A DNA stretch of 64,000 nt from Tubiluchus corallicola (Eukaryota; Priapulida; Priapulimorpha; Priapulimorphida; Tubiluchidae). The stretch is from contig JAQGDQ010000108.1 of the NCBI GenBank assembly GCA_030141605.1, forward strand, positions 370,001-434,000. Reading direction: 5' to 3'. The notes under the pieces were generated by a model. The model was given only the letters and a program-made list of their open reading frames with translations. It was not told the origin of the DNA and did not search any database. A program made the position numbers and the translations under genes. Below are positions 1-11,645 of this stretch, piece after piece. The first letter of the stretch is position 1, and the number at the start of each line of letters is the position of its first letter.

Positions 1-639
1 GCATTTAGGGGGTCGGCCCGAGGGTCCTGCCACTCCACCCCTTCACGGTAATAGTGAAATTATGAGTAACGAGTTTGAAGTGACGCAATGACTATGAGTT
101 TTAATTTGGTGAACTTGCCTGAGGAAATAGCTTAAATTAGCAACTGCAAAATGCACTAAAATGCAGTAAAACGCATGTGAGGCCGAAATGTTCTGCCGTT
201 TAGCTGTGTCTGGTGGGGAAAATTAGCTAGCACGCATCCAACTTATTAAATTTTGTATGAACAATTCTCAAATCAGTTTTATGTTTGACTATCTACATTT
301 TAGTGAGTGGATAATCTTGACACTAAATAAATTAAGCTTAAGTAATGGGACATCCGCATTGCAGTGTATTACGACGAACTTGCTTTCAAGATAAATTACT
401 ACTGCAATAGAATGCAACGAATATTACCTAGCTAAATGTAGGTAAAATATATTCATTAAAGCAGACTTTTTCATGTTTGAGGAAGTCTATGTACCAGAAT
501 TTAGATCTCATTTGAGACCTCCAAAATGTGGTTAAATACTGGAAAAGAACCCCGGACACCACTGGGGTGAGCTTACAGCGCTCCCCCAGACACCCTAGCT
601 TGTGCGTCAAATTTTTTAAACTCTGGCGGCGCCCAAGGA
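1..639. other. Unassigned sequence, no gene seen
   Basis: AT-rich sequence with only short open frames lacking domain signatures or paired splice sites. It does not match the sequence next to the right-hand SR-gene copy (around 33.0-33.17 kb), so the left border of the duplicated SR fragment lies at its end. Confidence 0.5.
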
Positions 640-1825
640 TGCAGCTAATTTTATTTAAAATTAGAGCACAATTTCAGCTATCGATATTCCGCAAATGTTA
701 GTTATAATAAAAATACCGAGCAGAGACGAGTCATGCACCTGTAAAGGTATTTGTCGGTTTCTGTTGCTACTGTCTTCAGTAGAGCAGTTCAAATAAACAG
801 AAATTTTTAAAGAATGAATTTGTACATTCGTCAATCATAAATCGAACCTCGACTCATCCATTATTTAATTCTTGAGTAAGATGACTACTATTAGTAGACA
901 TAATAGTAGACATAATATCTACTGCTGTGTGCCATAATTTGTCAAGTTACAAGACACTTTTGGTGTTTTAACTCCTCTGCATACGTTATGCAGTATTAAA
1001 AAACATGTAAAATCAGGATATTTCAGATTAGCATACAAATACTGTATGCACTGCAGCACTAAAAAATTTTGTATTTACAAAAATATTAAATATAGGCTCA
1101 ATTTATGAATAACGTTGTGCATGATCACTAAAAAGACAGCCAAGATTACCTCAAGATTTATACAATTGCTGGGATTCCTAGCAATGCTAACACGGTATGG
1201 CCACACGGTTATAACAGCCACTAGGGGCACCCTGATGCACCAGGATATGTGAAGTAGCACCAATTCGTCTGCCTGCCATTTGGTAGTTTTTGACATGGAT
1301 TCTCCAGCATGTAATTCCAGAAATGTACATAGACGTACAAAATGGATGATAAAACAACCACATCGGAATACAATGGTTGGGATAATTTCAGCAAGAAAAG
1401 CTTCGGAAACGAGACAACTATAGTACCAATGCAAACGAAGAAAAATACATAAAAAAACAAATAAGGCTATGCAACAACACCAATTTTTACCAACTACAGA
1501 AAGCTGAAGCTACAAATGCAAACGAAGTAACCAACATTAACACACAATCATACGAACAAAAATTATTGGGTACACTTAAACACAGAAACTCGACAAATAT
1601 TACAGCAGAAACATTGCTGTACAAGATCAATAATATCAATAGAAATTTTTAGCATTGACTTATCAACTGTTTACAGAACTAAAATACGTCAATGGATTCC
1701 AAAAAGTAAAATTTTAAATTTGTCCTGCTGAAGCAATCACCACATAGTGCGATTACTCGAGCCTGGACAAAAAAGCATGATGATCTACGTCAAGATATGT
1801 AGCGCCGCCTAGTGTCCACACTCAC

Positions 1826-2032
1826 TGCGCTTCAGCTCGGTAGTGAAAAGCCGCTTGTGGTTGCCAAGTGTAGCAACTTCAGATGTGGATTTGCCAGGGA
1901 GACCACACGATGCTGACGTGTTGATAATGGTTGTGGGTGATTCAAATGGGCCCTGTCCAGCCCAATTGCCTAATCTGGCCCCTAAATGGTACCCGTACTA
2001 TGACCACTTTAACCACCAGCCAAACGCGGAAC
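1826..2032 (-). other. Copy of the conserved intronic island (candidate poison exon)
   Basis: This matches 34,368-34,574 with about 3% difference, less than the surrounding duplicated intron. On the minus strand it keeps an acceptor-like 'ttctgtag' at its upstream edge and a donor-like GTGAGT at its downstream edge. Because the rest of the SR gene is absent here, it cannot regulate a full SR transcript from this location. Confidence 0.3.
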
Positions 2033-3361
2033 CTACAGAATTTATACGACGCCTTGAAAGATTAGTGAGCATTTTAATAAATGTAACAGAAAGCCACAAC
2101 AAACATACACTATCCAGTGTTCTAGCTATAGTGTTCTCTTACAAAATACTATAAATTGAATTCTTCAAATTGAAAAAAATTATTAAATTGTTTTGTAATT
2201 GCAACAGGATTTCTTCGTCGTAGCCAAACTTATTGCACAGGCTGTCACATCAATCAGTCAATAATCTCCCAGTCAGCAACAGGCCATCAAAATTGTGAAC
2301 AATCAGACCGAAATATTCATAATGCATAATATCCCTAGACATTTAGGAAGTAGAAAATTAGCACGAGGCAAAGCCAGTATTACTCCACATTAATTTCATC
2401 AAATCTGTGAAACAAAGGCTACACAATTTAAAAAAAAATTGTGTCAGTAGCTAGAACACTGTTTTTAAGGTAACATGTATGCCACATATTATCAATGCCT
2501 AAGTATAGGAGAGCAGTCCTACTGCAGCACAACCTAAATTTATTGTTGTAATACTGGACGATCAGGTGCACCAAAACAAAATGTAGGGGTTATTTTAAAA
2601 CAACAACTATTTATTGTTGTTTCAGACAAAAAAATTATATGATTCTCCACACTAGAAGTCACAAAGATTTTTGAAAGCCCTTTGATTTCAAGAGCACCTT
2701 CAGCAAGAGAAGCTTACCGTATCACAAAAATTAAGCGGTAACCAACATGTTATAAGTCTAAAGCAAGTTTGAGATGGATATGTTTTGAACTTTGGGAATT
2801 TAAAAAGTAAGTTCTATTTGAAAAAATGGGTTTTTCAGACAGTGCTTGGAAAACAGTAAAAAATCTGTGCAATTTTAATAACAGATTACGGCAACAGGAT
2901 TAATTTATAGAAATGCAATTTATTTTTGTGTCAGGTGAAGTCACGTGTACCACTGAGCGGAATCATAATGAACAAAAAATAGCTAAAAAAGGGTTTAAAT
3001 TTAGCATGCAGTTGTTAAAGACAATGAAAAAATAAATTTGCTATATTCAACAATTAAGAAGGACATCAGATTTTCTAATTTTTCATTTATAATACTTTTT
3101 TCAATTTAAACGATTTGTTTTGTGCTAAAGTAACTCGGATTATCTTGCTCTTTAATAAATTTAATCCTCACCCCAATGACTTAGGATGTCTTGTAAAAAT
3201 AATTTTTTATTTAAAAAAAATTAACTCTCTGAAATATGACATATAAATGCTAAAGTTTAGACGGGTTTTTGAACAGCTGCATATAAAGCTAGAACAATAA
3301 ACTATACTCCAAAAATGATGCACATTTCTAAAAAAAAACACTAAATAGCATATTTTCATAC

Positions 3362-3434
3362 CTGCCAACTAACGCGACTGGATAAATTTTCAACTATAAG
3401 TCTGTAGTCTGTCCTTTGTGGTGGACCATAACGA
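3362..3434 (-). pseudogene. Orphan SR-protein exon (first half of pseudo-RRM)
   Basis: A 73-nt block encodes [16 protein letters not shown] followed by LSSRVSWQ, identical in protein to exon 4 of the SR gene at 35,910-35,982. The only difference seen is one synonymous change (CTC to CTT for Leu). The acceptor (tttcag) and donor (GTATG) are both retained, yet no partner exons lie on either side within the window. It is a stranded duplicate exon. It could still be spliced into a transcript starting or ending outside the window, but nothing here shows that. Confidence 0.85.
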
Positions 3435-3498
3435 CTGAAACAGAGACGAAAAGTGTTTAAAAGTTTAGCAATTTGCAAAACTTGAGAGCAAAAGTAAG

Positions 3499-3697
3499 TA
3501 CTGTATATACTTGTGTACAAGTCGGATTTTTGGGAGGCGATTATAAGGTGAAATTTTTGGGGTCAACTTATACTTTATGATATGTTTTTTTCGGATTCTG
3601 GCCGCAATATCCTAGGGTTAAAGGCATTACAAACAATTATGCGCGATGAAAGGCTAGGCTGTATTATCATGAATTGCATTGAGGGCCCTCAACATGA

Positions 3698-3735
<38 letters not shown>

Positions 3736-3950
3736 GGTAGGTATAATATATTCGGCCCAGGCACTTGCACGTATCTTACACACTAACACAGTAGGCTGTT
3801 GACTTATTACTTATTACTCGGCCATTGTTGATATCATTTACTCTGGAAGATCTTAATATTTTATGGTCGACTTGTACACAGGTAATATAGAAAATGATGC
3901 AATTTTTGGTCTTAAAATGCACATCGACTTGTACACGCGTATATACGGTA
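3499..3950. mobile_element. MITE with about 27-bp terminal inverted repeats (pogo/Tc1-mariner-like)
   Basis: The ends at 3,499-3,525 and 3,924-3,950 are imperfect inverted repeats sharing the core GTGTACAAGTCG and the outer CGTATATAC/TGTATATAC. Both ends are bounded by TA, as expected for a Tc1/mariner or pogo-type target duplication. The interior is noncoding and contains a (TA)n run at about 3,703-3,733. It lies just outside the duplicated SR fragment and before the oxidase unit, near the junction of the two duplicated blocks. Confidence 0.65.
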
Positions 3951-4480
3951 TATATTACACATACGCAATTTGGTTCTCCAATGAATAGATAAAAGCACAT
4001 GTTAAAAAATTTTACTCTTATTCAACTCACTACTACAGTTCTACTTTAAATATGTGAAACATCAAAGCATGGAATTGGTTTAACTCAAAAAAGCTTATAC
4101 TCAACTTGAGTAAATCCAAGAGCAATACAGAATTCAACTTTGCTAAGTTATACAGCCTGATGAAATGTTCAGAGCTAATCTCAGTAATCTGTAATTGCTT
4201 GATGTTTTGATCTATTATTAGAGATCTATTCTCTGTGGCACACTAGATTATTCAGTACTTGTTTACTGCTATGCCTGTATACAGAAGCAGCAACTATTTT
4301 TAGTTGCCACTCTTTCCACTTTCCACTACCTCAACTTTTTCTAAACAATCAAACTACCTGACTAAAGTTGCAGTCCTTGACCCAGTAAAGCTTTATCTTC
4401 ATTTGTATGCTATACTAGATTGGTAAGTTCAAGACCAGCTGCTTACTTGTGTTGCTAGTACTATACAAACTGATCACAGC

Positions 4481-5491
4481 ATGGCTAAAGTGTGTGTAAT
4501 AGGGGCTGGAGTCATTGGGCTCTCATCTGCTCTTGCAATTCAAAAAAAACTGCCTAGTGCCACGATAATAATCATAGCAGAAGTTTCTCCACAACTGACC
4601 AGTGACGTTGCTGCAGCTTTGTGGATGCCACATTTGCTACCAGAAACTCTAGCAAACCGTAAGTGGATTGCACGAACATTTCAGCACTTGTCTAGCCTGC
4701 TAAACACAGACTACCAGCCACAATGTGGTGTTACGCTTATTTTTGTCTATGAATTATTTAAACAACCTAACAATAAATTTCCATGGTGGAAAGACATCCC
4801 ATATGGGTGTAGGAAAGTTTCCGAAAAAGAACTGGCTGTCTTTCCAGGGCATAAAGATAGATTTCTCTATACAACAGTTCTGGCTGATACAAAATACTAC
4901 ATGCCTTGGTTGACACCAAAGTTTGTAAACAATGGTGGAATATTGATTAGAAAGAACATCAGCAGCTTTGAGGATCTTTCAGGACAATATGATATTGTCG
5001 TCAACTGTGCAGGTGTGGGGTCAAGATTTATTGCAAAAGATAAAAGTGTATTTCCTATCCAACGACAAGCTTTGAAAGTAGAAGCACCGTGGTTGAAGAT
5101 GGCTGTGATGTCAATAGACTCTAGTAAAAGCTATTATCCATATATAATCCCTGGCATAGATGCCGTAACATTGGGAGCAAGCCAAGATAAGGACAAATGG
5201 GACATTCAGGTAAACCCATTAAGAAGCAAACAAATTTTTGAAGATTGTGGTAAGCTCTGCCATAGTTTAAAAGATGACAAAATACCCAAAAAAACTGTTG
5301 GACTAAGACCATGGAGGCCATCAGTTAGACTAGAATACGAATACATAACTACAAATAGGAAGCCAGTACATGTTGTGCACAATTATGGGCACGGTGGATC
5401 TGGTTATACATTACATTGGGGCTGCGCTGTTGATGTTGCAAACCTAGTTAATCGGGTTTTGCTAAAACCACGTCAGAAAGCAAAATTGTGA
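4481..5491 (+). CDS. D-amino-acid/D-aspartate oxidase family flavoenzyme, left copy (conserved glycines lost)
   Basis: Intronless, 336 aa, close to the usual length of about 340. The N-terminus has the FAD-binding Rossmann signature GAGVIG (residues 8-13), then TSDVAA, the NCAGVGSR motif, YIIPG with the active-site-type Tyr, VRLE carrying the substrate-carboxylate Arg, and the NYGHGGSGYTLHWG family signature. The C-terminal AKL fits a PTS1 peroxisomal signal. The family oxidatively deaminates D-amino acids using FAD and O2. Compared with the right-hand copy it has 22 substitutions and one lost residue by eye. Two of these hit motif glycines: PIQGQ became PIQRQ, and GLRPGR became GLRPWR. The frame is open, but activity is doubtful. 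The substrate (neutral versus acidic D-amino acids) cannot be decided. Confidence 0.9.
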   Translation: MAKVCVIGAGVIGLSSALAIQKKLPSATIIIIAEVSPQLTSDVAAALWMPHLLPETLANRKWIARTFQHLSSLLNTDYQPQCGVTLIFVYELFKQPNNKFPWWKDIPYGCRKVSEKELAVFPGHKDRFLYTTVLADTKYYMPWLTPKFVNNGGILIRKNISSFEDLSGQYDIVVNCAGVGSRFIAKDKSVFPIQRQALKVEAPWLKMAVMSIDSSKSYYPYIIPGIDAVTLGASQDKDKWDIQVNPLRSKQIFEDCGKLCHSLKDDKIPKKTVGLRPWRPSVRLEYEYITTNRKPVHVVHNYGHGGSGYTLHWGCAVDVANLVNRVLLKPRQKAKL

Positions 5492-6136
5492 ATAAGGCCA
5501 TTTTTTAAGTTTTCCAGAAAGATTGTAAACTGTATCATGCTGAAAAGCTGATAATAATGAAACTATTTGGAAAAATACCATCTAACTAAAACATTTTTGT
5601 AAAGGTTGTCTAGGTAATTATTTATTACATTGTGTAGTATGCTGATAATGAGAAAAAACTTTTGTGGTAAACCAAGCAAGTGCATAGTTTAGGGTGCATT
5701 TATTTACCTAGCTTGCCTACAGTGGGGATTAAGTGCACACAAAGGTAAGCTCTTATCTTATAAGTGTCAATATGCACATGTAGGGGTGAATGTTTGATGA
5801 TCACATACAAATTTTTTACAAGGACATTTCATTTTGCGAAATTTTTGGTTGTGAACTGTACTTTGGTTGTGTTTACTGTGTTAGTTTGCATAAAAACAAA
5901 CTTTAACTTGCATTGTGTTACATACTACTAAACTTGATGTTAGAATAGCAGCACGACAAAAAACTCCGTGAAACAAATTTTCACTGGAGTTTTTCTAATA
6001 CCATCTCTGGTGGATGCCATGAAATTGGACTATGCCTCTCTGTCCTTGAATTTATAACAGTTTACGCTTGAGGTTCAGCCAGTATTACGCACAGTACAGT
6101 CTGACTGGTGTGATTGTGTGACCTATGTAAAGACTC

Positions 6137-7084
6137 ACAAGTGCAAAAGTGACAATCGTAGCAGAAAGTTTCTCTCCTAACCTAACAAGTGATGTTGCAG
6201 CAGGTTTCTGGGAACCACACCTATTAGGAGACACCAACGTCGAACTGCAGCGCAAATGGTCAACACAAACATTCCATCATCTAGTACGATTACTAAACTC
6301 TGATCAGCAAAAACAATGCGGAGTTATGCTAATCACAGCATACCAGTTTTCTGAGAACAATGATCCAGATGTTCCCTGGTGGACAAATGTTGTACTCGGT
6401 TTCCGGAGAGTCACAAAACTGGAACTCAATGCTTATCCAGGCCATAAAAATGGTTTTCAATACACTACAGTTTTGGCTGATCCAAAATACTACATGCCCT
6501 GGTTGACAAAGAAATTTCTCACTAATGGCGGAAAAATGGTTAAAGGAAGAATCAGTAACTTTCAATAACTGTTTGGAGATTATGACATAGCGGTGAACTG
6601 CACAGGCGTCGGATCTAAATTTCTTGCCAGCGACAATGATGTAATTCCGATTCGTGGGCAAGTATTGAAAGTGGAAGCACCGTGGGTGAAAATGGCAATG
6701 ATATCTGTGACTGAAAACACAAATGAAAAGACTTTTCCGTATATAATTCCTGGAATAGATGCCGTAACATTGGGAGGGACGCATGAAGAGGGACAATGGG
6801 AAATGGCAGCCAATGAAGACATAAGTGCGAACATATTACGGAAATGCACAAAGCTTTGCCCAAGCCTGAAACATGCCAAAGTGCTTAAAACAGCTGTTGG
6901 CCTGAGACCAGGAAGATCATCGGTCAGATTAGAGTATGAAAAAATGTCTACAGACAAGGGACTAGTACATGTAGTGCATAATTATGGACACGGGGGGTTC
7001 GGGTACACTGTACATTGGGGTTGTGCCGTTGAGGCAGCAAATCTGGTTAATCAGATTTTACTGAAACCATTAGCAAAGTTGTGA
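6137..7084 (+). pseudogene. Second oxidase, left copy: deletion of start plus nonsense mutation
   Basis: This aligns with the intact gene at 22,130-23,149. Relative to that copy about 138 bases (22,067-22,204) are missing. They contained the start codon and the whole GxGxxG FAD motif; only 'aca' remains at the junction (6,137-6,139). The region matching the TATA box of the right copy is also changed (ctatgtaa here). Further in, CAA has become TAA at 6,566-6,568. After the stop, the frame continues uninterrupted to the AKL end. No functional enzyme can be made from it. Confidence 0.93.
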
Positions 7085-10049
7085 GTTTTAAAACTATGTA
7101 ACACAAACTGTAAAACGCATGTGCGTTATAAACTACGTTTTAATATTAAACTAATGTAGACAAACATAAATGCAGGCTAATTTATAGTACATCACTTTGT
7201 GAAGCCCACAGACTGACAAAAAGTCTTGAATATGTTTTGCAAAAACAAACAAGATAAAAAATAACGAATGGAACAAATGATTTTAATTTAAATTTCTGTA
7301 GGCTTATAGACTTTTGTTATTTGCTACATTAATGTTGTGCTTGTGTTAACATTATGCTTTGTTATTAAAAATCGAGTTTAAACGACTCCAAAAGCAGCGT
7401 AACTTAAGAAAAACATTTGATAATATTTTTGTTGCGAATACTAGTTAAATGACAAGTAGTTTAGAGAGAACGCTGGTGTTAGAGAGTTTTGTCATAGGTA
7501 ATGTCAGTGTTTTGCATTATGATTAATAAATCTATAGTCATAAAATTCTTACAGTAAAAATATTGTAGAATAATATTACTTTAGGAAACAGTAAAAATGT
7601 TGTAGAATAATATTACTTTAAGAAAAAAATTTGCTCAGATAAAGTTGATTGTACTTGGAGTGGATGCTTACCGCTTGCCCACAAGACAGGTTATATTTTC
7701 TATAGTTCTACATCAGGTATGGCCACTTTCACACTTGCTACGGTTTCCGAAGCTTCATAAACCAATAAACCTAACCTATAAGTGTTGAATCGATGTTGTT
7801 GCTGTGATAGCGCCCTATTTTCATGCCCTATCCGACGTACTACTGTCCAAGCTTGATCTTTTATTTTGAATGGCTGCGCAAGCCAAATAAACACTGGTTT
7901 ATCTAACAATTTTTATTCTTAACAGTTAGATCAATTTCAACACGTTGCCCATTATAATCTTGAGATTATTTGAACTTAAAATACTTCTTTAAGAGATGAA
8001 GCAGTTTAATTTTGCATACGTACAGTTGTGAAATCGGTACAGGTAACCTAGTTACGTTTAACGCATACTTGCCTCTCGTTGGTTATTTTAAAAATGCATA
8101 AACACAGGTGATTCGCACATGTCGTGAAGAAGTGAATTTCTCGATCTAGCTAGACATTTGATACTTGGTTTTTGAGCGTATCGTAACGTGTGGCAGGCAC
8201 GTCTAAAGTCTGACGACATTGCTCAGTCTGAACATTTCTTTAACGAGATTGAGGTGCTTTGATTTATACTATTATGGAACTTCCTCTGATGTTATAAGCG
8301 GAGTAGAAACGGTCTGGTTGTTAATATGGTTAATGGAATACGGAACTTAATCTAGACTTGTATTGGTGAGACTCCCAGCAAGTTGGCAGACGGAGTCAAG
8401 CAAGTTAGACTGTCCTATCACGAGGAAGCTGCAGCTACCTTGTCAGTGGTGAGGCGAAGAGGCGGCGATCCGTGAGGTTAGCTGCCAGCAGCTGTCGGAT
8501 CTTGGGGGAATGACCATGCAGGTCAAGGTAAAAGACGGCAACCTTGTTAACCGTCAGTGACAACAACATCACACAGTCCGTCAGTGACAACAGCATCACA
8601 GACAATCAAAATAAGACAATAAAGATTTCTTGCTATGAGTTTACTATCGATTATTATGTGTCTGTATTGGTACATGTATTCATTTATGTGAAACTCAGGC
8701 ACAATATTACCCAAGAAACGCCTTCTTGGGGTCTGTACTTGATGACTGAACTCATTAATTGTCAGACTTGTTGCATCTTGTTTTTCGGAGATCATGCCAA
8801 TGGGTAAAATGAATAACCATAATAAAGTTTCGATTTTTATTCGGTTATATACCTTATAATTTTATGACAATTACGTGTAGCAGACATTTAACACTAACGC
8901 AAATAACTGTTGAAAATCCATCAAGTTTTTGAAATTACTGAGGCCTAAATTATAATTTGCTCGATTTTTCAAAAATGCTTATCCATACGACGGATAAATC
9001 ACTAAAATATTATTCAGCTTCTGAGATCTCCGTAATCTAATTCCCGAATGTAATTAAGCGACCACCCTCATCAAGCTCTTTAAATTATACTTCTGAGTTT
9101 TCCTATCATATACGATTCCAAGAAAGCGGTAGTTATTGGCATTATGGTGTTTCTACTGCTACGTACATCCGCAGATTTCATTGCTTTATGATAAGTTACA
9201 AATTTACAAATATATAATATACTGTATGTATAATACATTAGCATACGCTGCTGGAAAGAAAAAACGGATATGAGAATTTGTTTTAGACTCCAACATGGAA
9301 ACGATAAAGCACTTTACGCGGCTGATGTTTCTAAATTTTAAATGAAATTAACTCGTTTCGTATTTTTCAGGAACAATTGGTATAAAACTTTGTGAAATAA
9401 GATGTAGGCCCAACTTGTTGAAGAATGGCTTTAGAAACATTATGATTAAGAAATCTCATTTCATTGTAATATTTGTCAATTAGGCTTGACGAACACACTG
9501 AATATCAATAAGCAGTTGTACTTGAACTAATTAATAATACGGTAAACAGTGTAAGCATTTTAATTCTTTCTTAACTATTCTATTTCGGATATCACTTGAG
9601 TGCAAACACGTAGACGTAAAATTAATTACTTCTAATTTTAACATCTTTCGAACACTGTCGGCTGTAGGGAATGCAATCACATTATCATGTACTTGTCATG
9701 TACTCCATAACTTTACTATCTTCTGCTCCAAGTAAAAAGCATAGAACATTTAAAATGGAACTCACACTCCCTCTATCCTACTAATATCTATACTAATTAA
9801 AAATGATTTAGCTATGCCTGACAATACATTGTGACACATAAAACAAAGTTTAAAAGTCAAGTTGACAGCAAATTGTTATAGAAATGCGCACAATAAAAAG
9901 AAATAAAATCCAAAGTATTAAATAACTCTGTAATAGTTATATGATATATATATATATATATATATGACTATTATATAACTATATATATAGTTATATAGCT
10001 ATATTGTTTTGTTTCGACTAATTAATCTTTGCAGTGACATTAATATATT
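7085..10049. other. Intergenic spacer of unit A; no gene supported
   Basis: This contains the 3' flank of the oxidase pseudogene with AATAAA-like signals near 7,525, then sequence collinear with 23,150-25,190 and 26,465-27,096 of the right unit. An AT microsatellite with long palindromic TA runs lies at about 9,935-10,005, and a related one is in the right unit at about 26,940-27,050. A 69-codon minus-strand frame at 7,700-7,909 is also open in the right unit, but it evolves like noncoding DNA. Confidence 0.6.
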
Positions 10050-11645
10050 TCACGTTGTGTTCACAACATTATTTAATCTCTTGAAATACTGTTTCATTAA
10101 TGTGAACAGAAACTCTATCCATTCACATACGGCAATAGCTGAGAGACCAATGAAGAGTCCAGCTAATCCACCAATATCAGATGCCCAATCTGTCAATGTG
10201 TAAGCAATACGCTCTTCAAGCTGTTCAGTAACTGCAGCAGAAACTCGGACTTTGATTGTGTTCCACTTCATAGGATAAATCATTTCTCTGAACTGCCTGT
10301 GCAAATTTGCCACAGTGCTGTCATTTTCATATCCCCATTCCGCACGCAATGCTATGGCTAGCTCTAACAGATTTTGCTGCTGAGCCTCATACACAATATA
10401 TGGCTTTAGCAGTCGTTTCGACAGCATGTCATCTCTGTATAATAATCGACCACCAGTCCTCCATATGTCTAACTCATAGTTATACTCAGTGCACGGTGAT
10501 GGGCACCCGCATTTCTCTATGTCCACTGTGTCATAAATACGTTCAAAAAGGCATGAACAAGCTAAAGACTCTGACTGATTAGGTGACCTAATACACGCAT
10601 CCCTGCAAAATGATACATCATCTTTACCAGTAATGTGTTTCACAAAACCACTGTGCTTTGGAAAATCAGAAAGTGTACATCCGCAGACTTCTAATGCAAA
10701 GCGAATCCAACAAGTCCACTGGCATTTAACCTTAGAATAGTCATAATTTTTTGCTGATGCATAAATGTCAAAATGTTCATATCTTTCTTTCATTGTCTCC
10801 TTCTCATACTCGATACATGAGCCCCCATCTTTTTTTGACAAGTGGACCTGTGAAATGTTGTTTACTATTATTTCGACTAGCTCGCCACCAGTTGTAAACT
10901 TCCAATCAGGTCCAGGATACAGTTTAGGTGAATGAACATCAAAATAATAGCCAATCATAACGTATTCATCATAGTCATGGCCTTGACGGTTTAGTGGTGT
11001 TAATGTTGCCAATAGAGCAATTGATGTTTCAAGTTTAATATGCAAAATCAGGGGTAAATCCTTTGCTCTTACATATCTGTCACTAACCAAGTGCGTGCTT
11101 GACGGATAAGCTGTGACACAGTTCAAACCATCGTACACTGCATTCTCTATTGAACAGTTCCTCTGTGAAAGAAATTGTTGACCAAACGAGCAGCTCACTT
11201 TGTTTCTAAAAAAATTGTTGCTGGCCACTGAATGTCCCTGATTTCCTATGGATGCAATATTCATAGCCGATTCAACACTTTTCCTTTGTCGTACGATAAG
11301 CTCATCCAAAATTGGTAAAATGTCAGCAACAAGTATGCCATAACGACTTGCATCGCACACTGATAGAGCTGGGTATTCTAGTAGCTCATTATGCACTGGA
11401 ACCATCTTTATTTGTGTGGTTCTGCTCAGGTATTTGGACAACTGTATTCCAGCCATGAGTAAAAAAGCGATGCTAGCAGCAACGAATAAGAAGCTCCAAA
11501 TTAAACGTGCAAATTGTGTTCTTGCACCACCAATGTTCCCAATGCCATGTGTAGCCGACTTCTGACTGAAATCTGTAAGAACCTCCCAAAATGAGGAATG
11601 CGACCTTCCTGTATCAACTGGTTTTGACATTTTAGTTGTGAACAT
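10050..11645 (-). CDS. DEG/ENaC-family sodium channel subunit, intronless (left copy)
   Basis: 531 aa, read without introns from an ATG at 11,645. The N-terminus has the conserved gating His-Gly (residues 33-34, in SATHGIGN), then TM1 at about 46-70 and the post-TM1 motif EYPALSVC (about 90-97). A large cysteine-rich extracellular domain follows, including CSCLFERI and CGCPSPCTEYNYEL. The pre-TM2/TM2 segment DWASDIGGLAGLFIGLS (about 486-502) carries the G-x-S selectivity-filter motif (GLS). About 15-20 cytoplasmic residues follow. The family forms trimeric amiloride-sensitive Na+ channels gated by protons, peptides or mechanical force; which applies here cannot be read from sequence. It is convergent with the two upstream oxidases. 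Lack of introns suggests an old retrocopy origin. Confidence 0.93.
   Translation of the reverse strand: MFTTKMSKPVDTGRSHSSFWEVLTDFSQKSATHGIGNIGGARTQFARLIWSFLFVAASIAFLLMAGIQLSKYLSRTTQIKMVPVHNELLEYPALSVCDASRYGILVADILPILDELIVRQRKSVESAMNIASIGNQGHSVASNNFFRNKVSCSFGQQFLSQRNCSIENAVYDGLNCVTAYPSSTHLVSDRYVRAKDLPLILHIKLETSIALLATLTPLNRQGHDYDEYVMIGYYFDVHSPKLYPGPDWKFTTGGELVEIIVNNISQVHLSKKDGGSCIEYEKETMKERYEHFDIYASAKNYDYSKVKCQWTCWIRFALEVCGCTLSDFPKHSGFVKHITGKDDVSFCRDACIRSPNQSESLACSCLFERIYDTVDIEKCGCPSPCTEYNYELDIWRTGGRLLYRDDMLSKRLLKPYIVYEAQQQNLLELAIALRAEWGYENDSTVANLHRQFREMIYPMKWNTIKVRVSAAVTEQLEERIAYTLTDWASDIGGLAGLFIGLSAIAVCEWIEFLFTLMKQYFKRLNNVVNTT

Larger units (their letters stand above)
640..3445 (+). repeat. 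Segmental duplicate B of part of the SR gene (copy of 33,178-36,004)
   Basis: Read side by side, this stretch matches 33,178-36,004 in the same orientation almost throughout, from the shared 'attagagcacaatt' region to 'cagagacgaaaagtgt'. Noncoding parts differ at roughly 5-7% of positions by eye with small indels. The right-hand copy is most of intron 4 plus exon 4 of the intact SR gene; here the neighbouring SR exons are missing. It is therefore a fragment left by a duplication whose borders fell inside the gene. Confidence 0.88.

Noticed and set aside
1843-2154. 103-codon plus-strand frame, partly shared with 34,385-34,708
   Set aside because: It starts with GTG, not ATG. The two copies differ mostly at nonsynonymous positions and diverge after an indel. 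The conservation is better explained by an element on the SR (minus) strand.
4420-4480. GTAAGT followed by an AG just before the first oxidase start, suggesting a mini 5' UTR intron
   Set aside because: The right-hand copy has 'cacaacatgg' at the acceptor position, so the AG is not conserved; likely chance.
7700-7909. 69-codon minus-strand frame also open at 23,753-23,962
   Set aside because: It has no ATG start. About 16 base differences include about 11 amino-acid changes, roughly the neutral proportion. No convincing splice acceptor.
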